From Thalassotalea insulae (GTDB lineage Bacteria > Pseudomonadota > Gammaproteobacteria > Enterobacterales > Alteromonadaceae): a stretch of 64,000 nucleotides of DNA. The notes under the pieces were generated by a model. That model saw only the letters and a list, made by a program, of their open reading frames with translations, made no database searches and had not been told where the DNA came from. The stretch spans positions 62,001 through 126,000 of the forward strand of contig NZ_BSST01000001.1 of assembly GCF_030161395.1 (NCBI RefSeq), in the 5' to 3' direction. Positions 17,082 to 25,623 of the stretch are shown one piece after another. Made by a program: the position numbers and the translations under genes. Position 1 is the stretch's first letter, and the number at the start of each line of letters is the position of its first letter.

Positions 17082-20012
17082 ATGAAACGTATGTTAATTA
17101 ATGCTACACAATCGGAAGAGTTACGTGTAGCACTTGTTGATGGTCAACAACTTTATGATCTTGACATTGAAAGTCCTGGTCATGAGCAAAAAAAGGCCAA
17201 TATTTATAAAGCAAAAATCACCCGCATAGAACCTTCTCTAGAAGCCGCATTTGTTGATTATGGCGCAGAACGCCACGGTTTCTTACCGATGAAAGAAATC
17301 GCTCGCGAATACTTCCCTAAAGGTTATACCTTCCAGGGTCGTCCGAACATTAAAGATGTTTTGACTGAAGGCCAAGAAGTTATCGTACAAATCGATAAAG
17401 AAGAGCGCGGTCAAAAAGGTGCAGCATTAACTACCTTTATTAGCTTAGCGGGTAGTTATTTAGTACTAATGCCAAATAACCCAAGAGCTGGCGGAATTTC
17501 TCGCCGTATCGAAGGTGACGAGCGTACTGAATTAAAAACATCGTTAAATAAACTTAGTCTACCTAAAGGCATGGGGCTTATTGTCCGTACTGCCGGTGTT
17601 GGTAAAGATTATGATGAATTAGAATGGGATTTAAACGTATTACTTCATCACTGGAAAGCGATTGAAGAAGCAGCCGCCAGCCGCCCTGCACCATTTTTAA
17701 TTCATCAAGAAACGAATGTTATTTTACGTGCTATTCGTGATTATTTACGTCGCGATATTGGTGAAGTATTAATTGATAGACCTAAAACGTTTGAAAGCGT
17801 TAAACAACATATCGAAATTGTTCGTCCTGATTTTGCCAGCAAGGTCAAACTCTATACCAACGATGTACCGCTGTTTACTCATTATCAAATAGAAACCCAA
17901 ATAGAGTCAGCGTTCCAACGTGAAGTACGCTTACCTTCTGGTGGTTCAATCGTTATCGATCCAACGGAAGCGATGACGTCGATTGATATTAACTCAGCAC
18001 GAGCCACTAAAGGCGGTGATATCGAAGAAACGGCGTTTAATACCAACTTAGAAGCCGCTGATGAAATTGCTCGTCAATTACGTTTGCGAGACTTAGGTGG
18101 TTTAGTCGTCATCGACTTTATCGATATGACACCAGTACGTCACCAGCGGGAAGTTGAAAACCGCATGCGTGAGGCGGTAAAACCAGATCGTGCTCGTATC
18201 CAACTTGGACGAATTTCTCGCTTTGGTTTATTGGAAATGTCACGTCAGCGCTTAAGACCATCTATTGGTGAAACCAGTCAAGGCGTTTGTCCACGTTGTA
18301 ACGGTACTGGTCACGTTAGAGGCGTAGAATCACTTGCATTATCAGTGTTGCGCTTAATGGAAGAAGAAGCGATAAAAGACAATACCCAACAAGTCCATGC
18401 ACAAGTGCCTGTACCTGTCGCGACTTATTTATTGAATGAAAAGCGTCGTTCAGTATTCCATGTAGAAAAACATCACGGCGTTAAAGTATTGATCATACCT
18501 AACCCAAATATGTCGACACCTCAATATGAAGTGATCCGCATTCGGTTAGATGAAAGCATTGCCGAAGCCAGCTATCAAGTACCAGCAATTGAAGCAGCAC
18601 CTGAAGAAGCTGTAATGCCGAAGTTTGATAAAACTGCTGCGAAAAAAGACGAACCTTTATTGCAGGGAATGTCAGCACCCAAACAAGCACCTAAAGCAAA
18701 TAAAGCAACACCAAAACCAGTTGAGAGTTCAGAAGGTTTGTTCTCTGGATTAGTTAAATGGTTAAAAGGTTTGTTTGGTGAAACAGAAGATGCAGCCAAA
18801 AGCAAACAATCTCAACCTGCCGATAAACGTGATCAGGACCAGCGTTCGCAACGCAATCGTAAAAATCCACGTTCACGCACTAATGCAAAAGGCGATAACC
18901 GTCAACAAAAACGGGGAGAGAGAAAACCTGCGGCTGAGAAGCAAAAAGCAGCGGAAAATAAGCCAGAAAGACCAAACCGCAAACCGCAGCAAAATCGCAC
19001 AGCAAAGCCGAAAGAAGAGAAAGTAGCGGAGAAGCGCCAACGCCGCAACAGCCGGAAAAAAGTACGACTCGCTGATGATAATGCAACGAACAAGGCAAAA
19101 AAAGAATCAGATAATAGTCAGGCACCAGCAGCTGTTCAAGCGGTAGAGCAAAAGCCAGACGCACAAACAAACGATAGTAATGCGCCGAATAAATCAACGG
19201 AAGAACGTTCACGCAACCGTCGTTCACCACGTCACTTACGCTCTCACGGACAAAGACGCAGATCGAAAAGCGAGAGTAAAGAAGTTAACGAAGCTGTAGA
19301 GACAATCGAAATTACCGCAACGGCTGATCCGGTTGAAGCTCGTTACCCTGAAGCTGAAGAACAAGCAAAAGAGTCACGACAGGAAGTACAACAGAATCTT
19401 CCGCTTGAAGATGTTACTGAAGAAAAAGCATCATCAGACGCTAGTGTAGCCCCATCAACTGAAGCAAGTGCACCTGTCAGTGTCGCTAAGGAAACTGCTC
19501 AACCAGAAGTGAAACAAGCGGTTGAAAGTCAACAGCCAAGTAGCCCTGAAAATACCGAGCAACATGCTGAAATAAGTACTGAAGTTGAAGCGGATGTAAC
19601 AAACGACAACACAACTTTAGCCGAGGAAAACTCTTTAGATAACACGTTAGAAATTTCTGCAGAAAAATCATCAGCGACAGAAAGTAAAGAATCTGCTGCT
19701 AACGACGTAGCACAGCCAATTGCAAATAATAACAGCGATGCAATCATTGATAAGCAATCGACTGTTGATAATAAAGCAAATGGCAGCGCAGTGAATAACA
19801 CGGATATCGATACGCAGATAACGACTCCAAAAGCCAGAGTACAGTATCGCGCTTCATCTGATATGGCTAAGCCGACAACAATTAACACGGTTAATGAAAT
19901 TCCGCGCAGCTTTTTAGCGAATGAGGAACGAACTGCCGCGGCTACCTCTGGTAGAATGGCGATGCTAGCACATGTTGTTAACCGCAGTAATGCTGGACCA
20001 ACAAAACCTTAG
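17082..20012 (+). CDS. rne: ribonuclease E
   Basis: This is the essential endoribonuclease and degradosome scaffold, 976 residues. The catalytic half has the S1 RNA-binding domain (IYKAKITRIEPSLEAAFVDYG onward), the DNase-I-like active site (SIDINSARATKGGDIEETA and GGLVVIDFIDM supplying the catalytic Asp residues), and the zinc-link CPRCNGTG with Cys403 and Cys406. From about residue 520 the protein becomes low-complexity. Residues 552-567 (GLFSGLVKWLKGLFGE) form an amphipathic helix in the place of the E. coli membrane-targeting segment. Arg/Lys-rich RNA-binding tracts and long acidic stretches follow. The last 20 residues (GRMAMLAHVVNRSNAGPTKP) look more ordered and may be a partner-binding motif. 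Autoregulation through the leader is likely. Assignment is certain for the catalytic half. Confidence 0.97.
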   Translation: MKRMLINATQSEELRVALVDGQQLYDLDIESPGHEQKKANIYKAKITRIEPSLEAAFVDYGAERHGFLPMKEIAREYFPKGYTFQGRPNIKDVLTEGQEVIVQIDKEERGQKGAALTTFISLAGSYLVLMPNNPRAGGISRRIEGDERTELKTSLNKLSLPKGMGLIVRTAGVGKDYDELEWDLNVLLHHWKAIEEAAASRPAPFLIHQETNVILRAIRDYLRRDIGEVLIDRPKTFESVKQHIEIVRPDFASKVKLYTNDVPLFTHYQIETQIESAFQREVRLPSGGSIVIDPTEAMTSIDINSARATKGGDIEETAFNTNLEAADEIARQLRLRDLGGLVVIDFIDMTPVRHQREVENRMREAVKPDRARIQLGRISRFGLLEMSRQRLRPSIGETSQGVCPRCNGTGHVRGVESLALSVLRLMEEEAIKDNTQQVHAQVPVPVATYLLNEKRRSVFHVEKHHGVKVLIIPNPNMSTPQYEVIRIRLDESIAEASYQVPAIEAAPEEAVMPKFDKTAAKKDEPLLQGMSAPKQAPKANKATPKPVESSEGLFSGLVKWLKGLFGETEDAAKSKQSQPADKRDQDQRSQRNRKNPRSRTNAKGDNRQQKRGERKPAAEKQKAAENKPERPNRKPQQNRTAKPKEEKVAEKRQRRNSRKKVRLADDNATNKAKKESDNSQAPAAVQAVEQKPDAQTNDSNAPNKSTEERSRNRRSPRHLRSHGQRRRSKSESKEVNEAVETIEITATADPVEARYPEAEEQAKESRQEVQQNLPLEDVTEEKASSDASVAPSTEASAPVSVAKETAQPEVKQAVESQQPSSPENTEQHAEISTEVEADVTNDNTTLAEENSLDNTLEISAEKSSATESKESAANDVAQPIANNNSDAIIDKQSTVDNKANGSAVNNTDIDTQITTPKARVQYRASSDMAKPTTINTVNEIPRSFLANEERTAAATSGRMAMLAHVVNRSNAGPTKP

Positions 20013-20034
20013 CATGGTAAATACCTGTCCAAAC

Positions 20035-20065
20035 AAAAACGGCTACTGTTAAGTAGCCGTTTTTT
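20035..20065. terminator. terminator after rne
   Basis: AAAAACGGCTAC pairs with GTAGCCGTTTTT around a short loop and is followed by a T-run on the plus strand. The A-run on the other side may let it also end the convergent glycosyltransferase transcript. Confidence 0.88.
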
Positions 20066-20080
20066 TATCTCAAGTTTACA

Positions 20081-21313
20081 TTACTTTACTAACTGAAAAT
20101 CAGCCTGTGCTATCGCATCCGTTAAAGGTATATTAGGATAATAATGATCGCGCAGATAATGGATCAACTTCAGTGTTTTAAAGGCATCAAACCAAACAAT
20201 TAACTGCTTATTAAACTGGCGGCGATCATTACGACCTTGCTTGCTAATAAAATGCTCAAAATGAATAGCTTTTAACGCGGCGGTTAGTTCATCACCTAAT
20301 AATAAATACCAGTTAGCAAGTTGCTCAGTCTGCTCAAATAAAAGCTCAAAGCTCGCTATTAAGCATTTTAGTTGCCTGAAAACCTTAGGGTGATAATAGC
20401 GATAATTTGCCGCAGATTGTTGCTCAGTCAAAATTTGTTGCACCGCCGGTCCAGTGCCAAATGGCACCCGGTCAGAAGTTCTTGCCGCTAGGCGAATAAC
20501 ACTCTTTTCCACACGGATCACTTGTCCCATTTTTGCCAGCTTGTTCAGTAAATAAAAATCTTCACCCGCGCTTTTCTTCGGAAAACCTCTAACACTGGCA
20601 TAAGCAGATGCTTTAAATGCTAAGATGCTGCCAATAGTAAAAAAGCTATAAGCAGATCCTGCATATTCAAGTCCAGCAACATAATAACGTAACGCCTGCT
20701 CGTACACTTGATTGGCTAAATGCAGCTCAATATTAGCGCTAACATGATGAAAATCATAGCAAGCAGCAACAACCGGTTCAGTACTTTTACTCGCACAAAG
20801 TTGTTCAATTTGATTGATTAGTTCAGTGAAATAATTATCCGGCAGCGTTGCATCGGCGTCAGTCGAGTGCAGCCAGTCTGTGGTAATATTGCGCTGACTG
20901 ATTAACTGACACGCTATGTCGACACCTATTTTTCTCGCTAAGCCAACGCCCTGCTTTACATCTATAGGATGGGTATAACGGTCTACTAGCAGGCATGCAC
21001 TATTGCCAAATGAGAAAACAACATGAGTTAAATTATCCTGTTGCCATGTCACTTGACCACGTTTTAAAATTTCAGTGGCAAGTTGTTGCTGTGGCCGGAT
21101 ATCACTATCAATATCCGGCTGATTAATCACAATGATCAATAAAACGTTTTGTCGAGCAAGCTGAGATGATAAAAACGTTTCAATAAAAGTACTCGTTTCC
21201 TTATAAGCAGGGATCACCACCACATGGGAATAACTCAGCTTAGCTGGAAAATCATTTAATGCCCGCACTTCAAGTTGTGCATAATTTGCAAGGTACTTAG
21301 CTAAATTACTCAA
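20081..21313 (-). CDS. glycosyltransferase family 2-like protein, function unknown
   Basis: This is a 410-residue soluble protein with a GT-A-type nucleotide-sugar domain. It shows a VVVIPAYKE strand near residue 31, GVGLARKIGVDIA near 122, and a DxD-like acidic motif in WLHSTDADATLPDNYF (about residues 147-162) followed by EQALRYYVAGLEYAGSAY and FPKKSAGEDFYLLNKLAK. The last is the usual acceptor-side region with ED. No membrane helix and no other polysaccharide genes are nearby, so it is an orphan in its context. The start is a TTG at 21313 with a weak GGTG upstream. The donor and acceptor cannot be named. Confidence 0.65.
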   Translation of the reverse strand: MSNLAKYLANYAQLEVRALNDFPAKLSYSHVVVIPAYKETSTFIETFLSSQLARQNVLLIIVINQPDIDSDIRPQQQLATEILKRGQVTWQQDNLTHVVFSFGNSACLLVDRYTHPIDVKQGVGLARKIGVDIACQLISQRNITTDWLHSTDADATLPDNYFTELINQIEQLCASKSTEPVVAACYDFHHVSANIELHLANQVYEQALRYYVAGLEYAGSAYSFFTIGSILAFKASAYASVRGFPKKSAGEDFYLLNKLAKMGQVIRVEKSVIRLAARTSDRVPFGTGPAVQQILTEQQSAANYRYYHPKVFRQLKCLIASFELLFEQTEQLANWYLLLGDELTAALKAIHFEHFISKQGRNDRRQFNKQLIVWFDAFKTLKLIHYLRDHYYPNIPLTDAIAQADFQLVK

Positions 21314-21353
21314 ATTAGCACCGCTAGCTGGTTAGTTTCTATAATCCACACGA

Positions 21354-21926
21354 TTAATGCAGCGCAGCCCTAAAAGGTAGACTTTCGCAGATTTTTGCTT
21401 CTTCAATTAAAATCTCTTCTAAGCGCTGATCAACTTCCTGTTTGTCAAAATATTCATAAGCTAATTCAATAAAAAGGTTTTTATGTTTTTCTTCTGATTT
21501 TGCAATAGAGACGTAAAAGTCTTTTTCTTTCCCGGCAGGCAAGGCTTCAGCGACTAAGGCAAAACGTTCATGACCACGTGCTTCAATCACCGCAGCCACT
21601 AATAAACGATCTAAAAAAAAGACCTCTTTCCCATTACGAAAAACAGCACGAATTTTTTTTACGTAGTGATCTTTCTCATCATTTGCCATTTGAATATCTC
21701 TGGCCTGCATTAACTTTACTACTTGCTTAAAATGGATCAGCTCTTCTATCGCTAAATCTGTCATCGCTCGCACTAAATTTTTACGGTCAGGGTAATGTGA
21801 CAACATTGAAACCGCCATGCCTGACGCTTTCTTCTCGGCGGCAGCGTGATCTTTTAAGAAGGCGTCAAAATCTTCTAGCACCGCTTCGGTCCAGCTAAAC
21901 GGCGTTTTATACTTCAGTTCAAACAT
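21354..21926 (-). CDS. miaE: tRNA 2-methylthio-N6-isopentenyladenosine-37 hydroxylase MiaE
   Basis: This is a carboxylate-bridged di-iron monooxygenase that hydroxylates the ms2i6A-37 side chain of tRNAs reading U-starting codons. Iron ligands are visible in LAIEELIHFKQV (Glu/His), IEARGHERFALVAEAL (EARGHER) and SEEKHKNLFIELA (EEKH), spaced as in the ferritin-like four-helix fold. The ATG at 21926 gives 190 residues. A TTG at 21944 would add six. Neither has a clear ribosome site, so the start is uncertain. Length and motifs agree with the short MiaE branch of marine bacteria. Confidence 0.85.
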   Translation of the reverse strand: MFELKYKTPFSWTEAVLEDFDAFLKDHAAAEKKASGMAVSMLSHYPDRKNLVRAMTDLAIEELIHFKQVVKLMQARDIQMANDEKDHYVKKIRAVFRNGKEVFFLDRLLVAAVIEARGHERFALVAEALPAGKEKDFYVSIAKSEEKHKNLFIELAYEYFDKQEVDQRLEEILIEEAKICESLPFRAALH

Positions 21927-22088
21927 TGATTTATTAAAACTCAATTAGGATCAAATTGCGCGCTATTTTAACTGGCTTTGTCCAACGAAGAAACCAATTG
22001 ATACAAGAAAACACTCAACCCCTGCCAGTGGCCCCATAGTAAAATGATAAAACCGCAACTACTGGTAATTTATTATATTGGCTAGGTC

Positions 22089-22172
22089 ATGTCTTTGGAG
22101 ATCAGAATTAAACAAGCGATAGATATAGCCCATAGTAAACACAAAATGATAAGGGTTGCGACTATAAGGCTA
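22089..22172 (+). pseudogene. possible remnant of a GatB/YqeY-domain gene (N-terminal end only)
   Basis: An ATG at 22089 opens a 35-codon frame. Its first 28 residues (MSLEIRIKQAIDIAHSKHKM, then IRVATIRL) resemble the N-terminus of YqeY proteins, which typically read (I/L)K-x5-A-x7-R-x2-TIRL. After TIRL the frame runs into the 3' end of the convergent gene and stops at 22196, so only about a fifth of a YqeY protein is present. This looks like the stump left by a deletion. The similarity is short and judged by eye, so the call is tentative; it could be chance. Confidence 0.3.
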
Positions 22173-23348
22173 AATCCCATCGATTGCTTCAGTTAATATC
22201 TGCTTAATTTGTTTTACTATCTGCGCTGATGTTTTTGGCGCAAAACCAATAAATTTCGGGGTATGGAGATGACCAACCGGCAGTAGCGGGTTTAACTGCT
22301 CTCGTAGTAAAATACTACGATACGATATTTCATTAGAAAGATATCCACCGCCTGAGCCAGCAACTGATATTTTGTCTGCAAGCGCTGATAATGATTGCGC
22401 TTCTACCTTACCAGATAAGGTAAGAACTTTTCGGTTATCATTCACTTTAAACGGGCGCTGAACCTTGATCATCTTGGCAACTGGCAAACTCAACTCGACA
22501 AATTCCGGCCCGTCCAAAGACTTACCTTTCAATAATGGCACTTTAGGTTTATCTGGTGAAGCTCCCGTTTTAATATTTAGATTATCTGACGCTTTTGCAC
22601 TTCTGCGCAATCCTGGGAAGCGTTCTAAATCAAACCCTGATCGTCCCATGCTAATGGTGACTACCATGTCTACTTTTTGATAATAAGGCGCGAGTAAAAT
22701 CTCCACAATACCTTGATCAAAATCAGCAAAACGAACCGGGAAGATCAAAGTTTCAATTTCTGCACTTATGCCATCTCTACTGAGCAACAAATCATCCAGT
22801 GCTAGCGCTGCAACGCCAGAGGGGTTGCTTTGTCTGATATTACGATCGAGTAAAAACGGATCGAAACCGGTAATAAGAATTTTTTTCTTTGCTCCTTTAT
22901 TAAACTTAACATCATTTTGACCGCGCGATAATAGTTCCAATAACCAAAGAATTTTTTGTTGTTGCATAGGTAATAACTGAAGAAAGCTCGGCGACTGTTT
23001 TAATAACTTGGTCATTTGTATCCTTGCCCAATATAATGGCCGATCATCATAACGCTGAGAAGCATCAAACCACAGAATCGCATCTTTCCACAAACCACCA
23101 GCATGACGGATCACCACTTGTGTTAACGCAGTAAAATTTCGCGCCTTTGCGATGTGTTGTTCAAACATTGATAAACGTTGCGTTAATGGCTGAAACACTT
23201 CTGGCATTATCTGTTGCGCTTTTGTTAAGCGTTGTTCTTCAATACTCAAAGTACTATTTAAGGCATTAGACGGCTGCGCGACTGCAACACTTAGGTTGCC
23301 AGGCCAAAACCACACCAGTACTACTAAATTCATTAGATACTTATTCAT
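22170..23348 (-). CDS. secreted pyroglutamyl-peptidase-like (C15 fold) protein with Ser in place of the catalytic Cys
   Basis: The start at 23348 gives 393 residues with a signal peptide (MNKYLMNLVVLVWFWPGNLSVAVA); the frame is open further upstream to 23453. After a helical N-terminal region of about 150 residues comes a peptidase C15-like domain. It has KKILITGFDPFLLDRNIRQSNPSG, SMGRSGFDLERFPG (Glu position kept), SGGGYLSNEISYRS (where the family has YLCN or FVCN) and VGHLHTPKFIGF (His kept). The catalytic Cys is thus Ser338, codon TCT at 22335-22337. C15 enzymes normally remove N-terminal pyroglutamate and are cytoplasmic; a secreted, Cys-less version is unusual. It may be a serine variant, a non-catalytic binder, or a degraded enzyme. 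Confidence 0.7.
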   Translation of the reverse strand: MNKYLMNLVVLVWFWPGNLSVAVAQPSNALNSTLSIEEQRLTKAQQIMPEVFQPLTQRLSMFEQHIAKARNFTALTQVVIRHAGGLWKDAILWFDASQRYDDRPLYWARIQMTKLLKQSPSFLQLLPMQQQKILWLLELLSRGQNDVKFNKGAKKKILITGFDPFLLDRNIRQSNPSGVAALALDDLLLSRDGISAEIETLIFPVRFADFDQGIVEILLAPYYQKVDMVVTISMGRSGFDLERFPGLRRSAKASDNLNIKTGASPDKPKVPLLKGKSLDGPEFVELSLPVAKMIKVQRPFKVNDNRKVLTLSGKVEAQSLSALADKISVAGSGGGYLSNEISYRSILLREQLNPLLPVGHLHTPKFIGFAPKTSAQIVKQIKQILTEAIDGI

Positions 23349-23807
23349 TTCAACACTCTTATTAGTTTTAGCATTCTTACATAGCACATTGCTTCGATAT
23401 TCAAAATCAACTATAAGCATCTCAATGCCCTCTTTCAGGGACAAGACTAACACTTATAACCAGTTTACTATCGAAACTTAAAATTATTATCAGCATCATT
23501 AATTCAGCACAATTAGAGTAAAAGCTCATAAAAAATACCGAAAAATCAATACACTTTTTAAAATCCTAATAAAAATAATAGATTATAAAATGTAATTTAT
23601 TTACAAAATTTAAAAATTAACCCTTGATTTTTAGCTAAGAAATGGCAAAGTGACAGCTCAGTTAACTGGCGGCCATGGCTGGAGGCTTATGCGCATTACT
23701 GTGTATTTGCCACTGACAACCATCTGTGTTACCAAAGCTAGCTTAACTGATCACAATCAATGACTAACATTGTATAAATTAAATCTATATTAAGGAGTAG
23801 CGCTTCA
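23349..23807. other. AT-rich intergenic region upstream of asnB
   Basis: I see no gene, repeat or strong structure here. The region contains the divergent promoters of the C15-like gene and asnB. A TATAAA at 23773-23778 is a possible asnB -10 box without a good -35. AAGGAG at 23792-23797 is the asnB ribosome site. The stretch 23560-23630 is almost pure A/T. Confidence 0.5.
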
Positions 23808-25472
23808 ATGTGTTCGATATTTGGTATATTAGATATAAAAACAGATGCAGAGGCTTTACGGCCAAAAGCCATCGAATGTTCCCGTTTATTACGTCATAGA
23901 GGACCAGATTGGTCTGGCGTCTACAGTAATCAAAATGCAATTTTAGTCCACGAACGACTTGCTATTGTTGATACCGAAAATGGTGCTCAACCGCTTTACA
24001 ATCAAGATAAAAGCCATATCCTGGCGGTCAATGGGGAAATATACAACCACACTGCCCTTGCCAGTGAACTAGACGTAGATTATCAATTTCAAACGGGCTC
24101 TGACTGCGAAGTCATTTTGCCGCTATATCAAGCCCATGGCGTTGACTTTATCGATAAATTGCAAGGCATGTTCGCCTTTTGTCTGTATAACGAAAAGGAT
24201 AATAGCTATTTGATCGCTCGTGATCATATCGGCATTATTCCGTTATATACTGGCTATGATGAAGACGGTAACTTTTATGTTGCCTCTGAAATGAAAGCCT
24301 TGATGCCAGTGTGTAAAACCGTTAGCGAATTTCCTCCAGGCCATTATTTAGATAGCCGCAGCGGAGAATTAACTAAGTATTATAAGCGAAACTGGCATCA
24401 ATATAGTGCGATTAAAGATAATCACACCAGCAAACACAGAATTCGTGAAGCATTAGAAGATTCCGTTAAAAGCCACCTGATGACAGACGTCCCATATGGT
24501 GTTTTATTGTCTGGTGGCCTCGACTCTTCGCTCGTATCAGCGATAACACAAAAGTTTGCCGCCCGCCGAGTGGAAGAAAACGATCTTTCTGAAGCCTGGT
24601 GGCCACGCGTGCATTCATTTGCTTGTGGCTTAGCCGGTTCACCAGATTTAGAAGCGGCACAAAAAGTAGCAGATAGTATTGGTACGATTCATCACAGTGT
24701 GATCTTTACCGAACAAGAAGGCATCGATGCGTTAAAAGAAGTGATTTATCACCTCGAAACTTATGATGTTACAACAATTCGTGCTTCTACCCCTATGTAC
24801 CTAATGGCGAGAAAAATTAAGGCCATGGGGATAAAAATGGTTCTGTCAGGTGAAGGTGCTGATGAAATATTTGGTGGTTATTTGTATTTCCATAAAGCGC
24901 CAAATGCCCAAGAGTTTCATGAAGAATTAAACCGTAAGCTGGAAAAACTCCATATGTTTGATTGCTTACGCGCTAATAAATCTATGTCTGCTTGGGGTAT
25001 TGAAGCCCGAGTTCCATTTTTAGACAAGAACTTTATGGATGTCGCTATGCGCATCAACCCACAAGATAAAATGTGTGGCAATGGTAAAATGGAAAAAGGC
25101 ATATTACGGGCTTCTTTTGAAGGTTACCTACCAGAAGAAATTCTATGGCGTCAGAAAGAGCAATTTTCTGACGGTGTTGGTTACTCTTGGATTGACGGGT
25201 TGAAGTCTTATGTCGAAAGTCAGGTTAGCGATCAACAACTGGAAAATGCGGCATTTAAATTTCCAGTAAATACACCCGATACCAAAGAAGCTTATTTCTA
25301 TCGCTGCATCTTTGAACAACACTTCCCACTCGCGTCGGCAGCGGAATGCGTACCGGGTGGCAAATCAGTGGCTTGTAGCACACCGCAAGCACTCGCCTGG
25401 GATGAAGCCTTTAGTAAAATGGCAGATCCTTCCGGCCGCGCCGTGATGAGTGTTCATAACGACAGCTATTAA
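23808..25472 (+). CDS. asnB: asparagine synthase B (glutamine-hydrolysing)
   Basis: This enzyme makes asparagine from aspartate, glutamine and ATP. The N-terminal nucleophile Cys2 (MCSIFGIL) starts the class II glutamine amidotransferase domain, with RHRGPDWSG and LAIVDTENGAQPL following. The synthetase domain has the PP-loop LLSGGLDSSLVSA and LSGEGADEIFGGYLYFHKAP. The length of 554 residues equals the E. coli enzyme. The start is supported by AAGGAG ten bases upstream. A strong terminator follows, so the gene is transcribed on its own. Confidence 0.97.
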   Translation: MCSIFGILDIKTDAEALRPKAIECSRLLRHRGPDWSGVYSNQNAILVHERLAIVDTENGAQPLYNQDKSHILAVNGEIYNHTALASELDVDYQFQTGSDCEVILPLYQAHGVDFIDKLQGMFAFCLYNEKDNSYLIARDHIGIIPLYTGYDEDGNFYVASEMKALMPVCKTVSEFPPGHYLDSRSGELTKYYKRNWHQYSAIKDNHTSKHRIREALEDSVKSHLMTDVPYGVLLSGGLDSSLVSAITQKFAARRVEENDLSEAWWPRVHSFACGLAGSPDLEAAQKVADSIGTIHHSVIFTEQEGIDALKEVIYHLETYDVTTIRASTPMYLMARKIKAMGIKMVLSGEGADEIFGGYLYFHKAPNAQEFHEELNRKLEKLHMFDCLRANKSMSAWGIEARVPFLDKNFMDVAMRINPQDKMCGNGKMEKGILRASFEGYLPEEILWRQKEQFSDGVGYSWIDGLKSYVESQVSDQQLENAAFKFPVNTPDTKEAYFYRCIFEQHFPLASAAECVPGGKSVACSTPQALAWDEAFSKMADPSGRAVMSVHNDSY

Positions 25473-25491
25473 AATCAAACATAACCAAGCT

Positions 25492-25526
25492 AAAAACCGA
25501 TAAATTGCGATATTTATCGGTTTTTT
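25492..25526 (+). terminator. terminator after asnB
   Basis: AAAAACCGATAAAT pairs with ATTTATCGGTTTTT around a six-base loop, with a T-run continuing downstream. Confidence 0.88.
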
Positions 25527-25623
25527 CGTTAAATATCGCAATTAATTCCAGTTAAACTATTAAATATTGGAAGATTTTGTTTTACAGTTAGCCTTTAGTA
25601 TTTTTCCACTTAAGGCTAGCATA

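Noticed and set aside
18775..19230. Several open frames on both strands inside the 3' half of rne
   Set aside because: They come from the low-complexity Arg/Lys/Glu-coding repeats of RNase E and lack ribosome sites.
23349..23807. Small RNA or riboswitch upstream of asnB
   Set aside because: Only A/T-rich sequence without a stable stem or conserved motif that I recognise.
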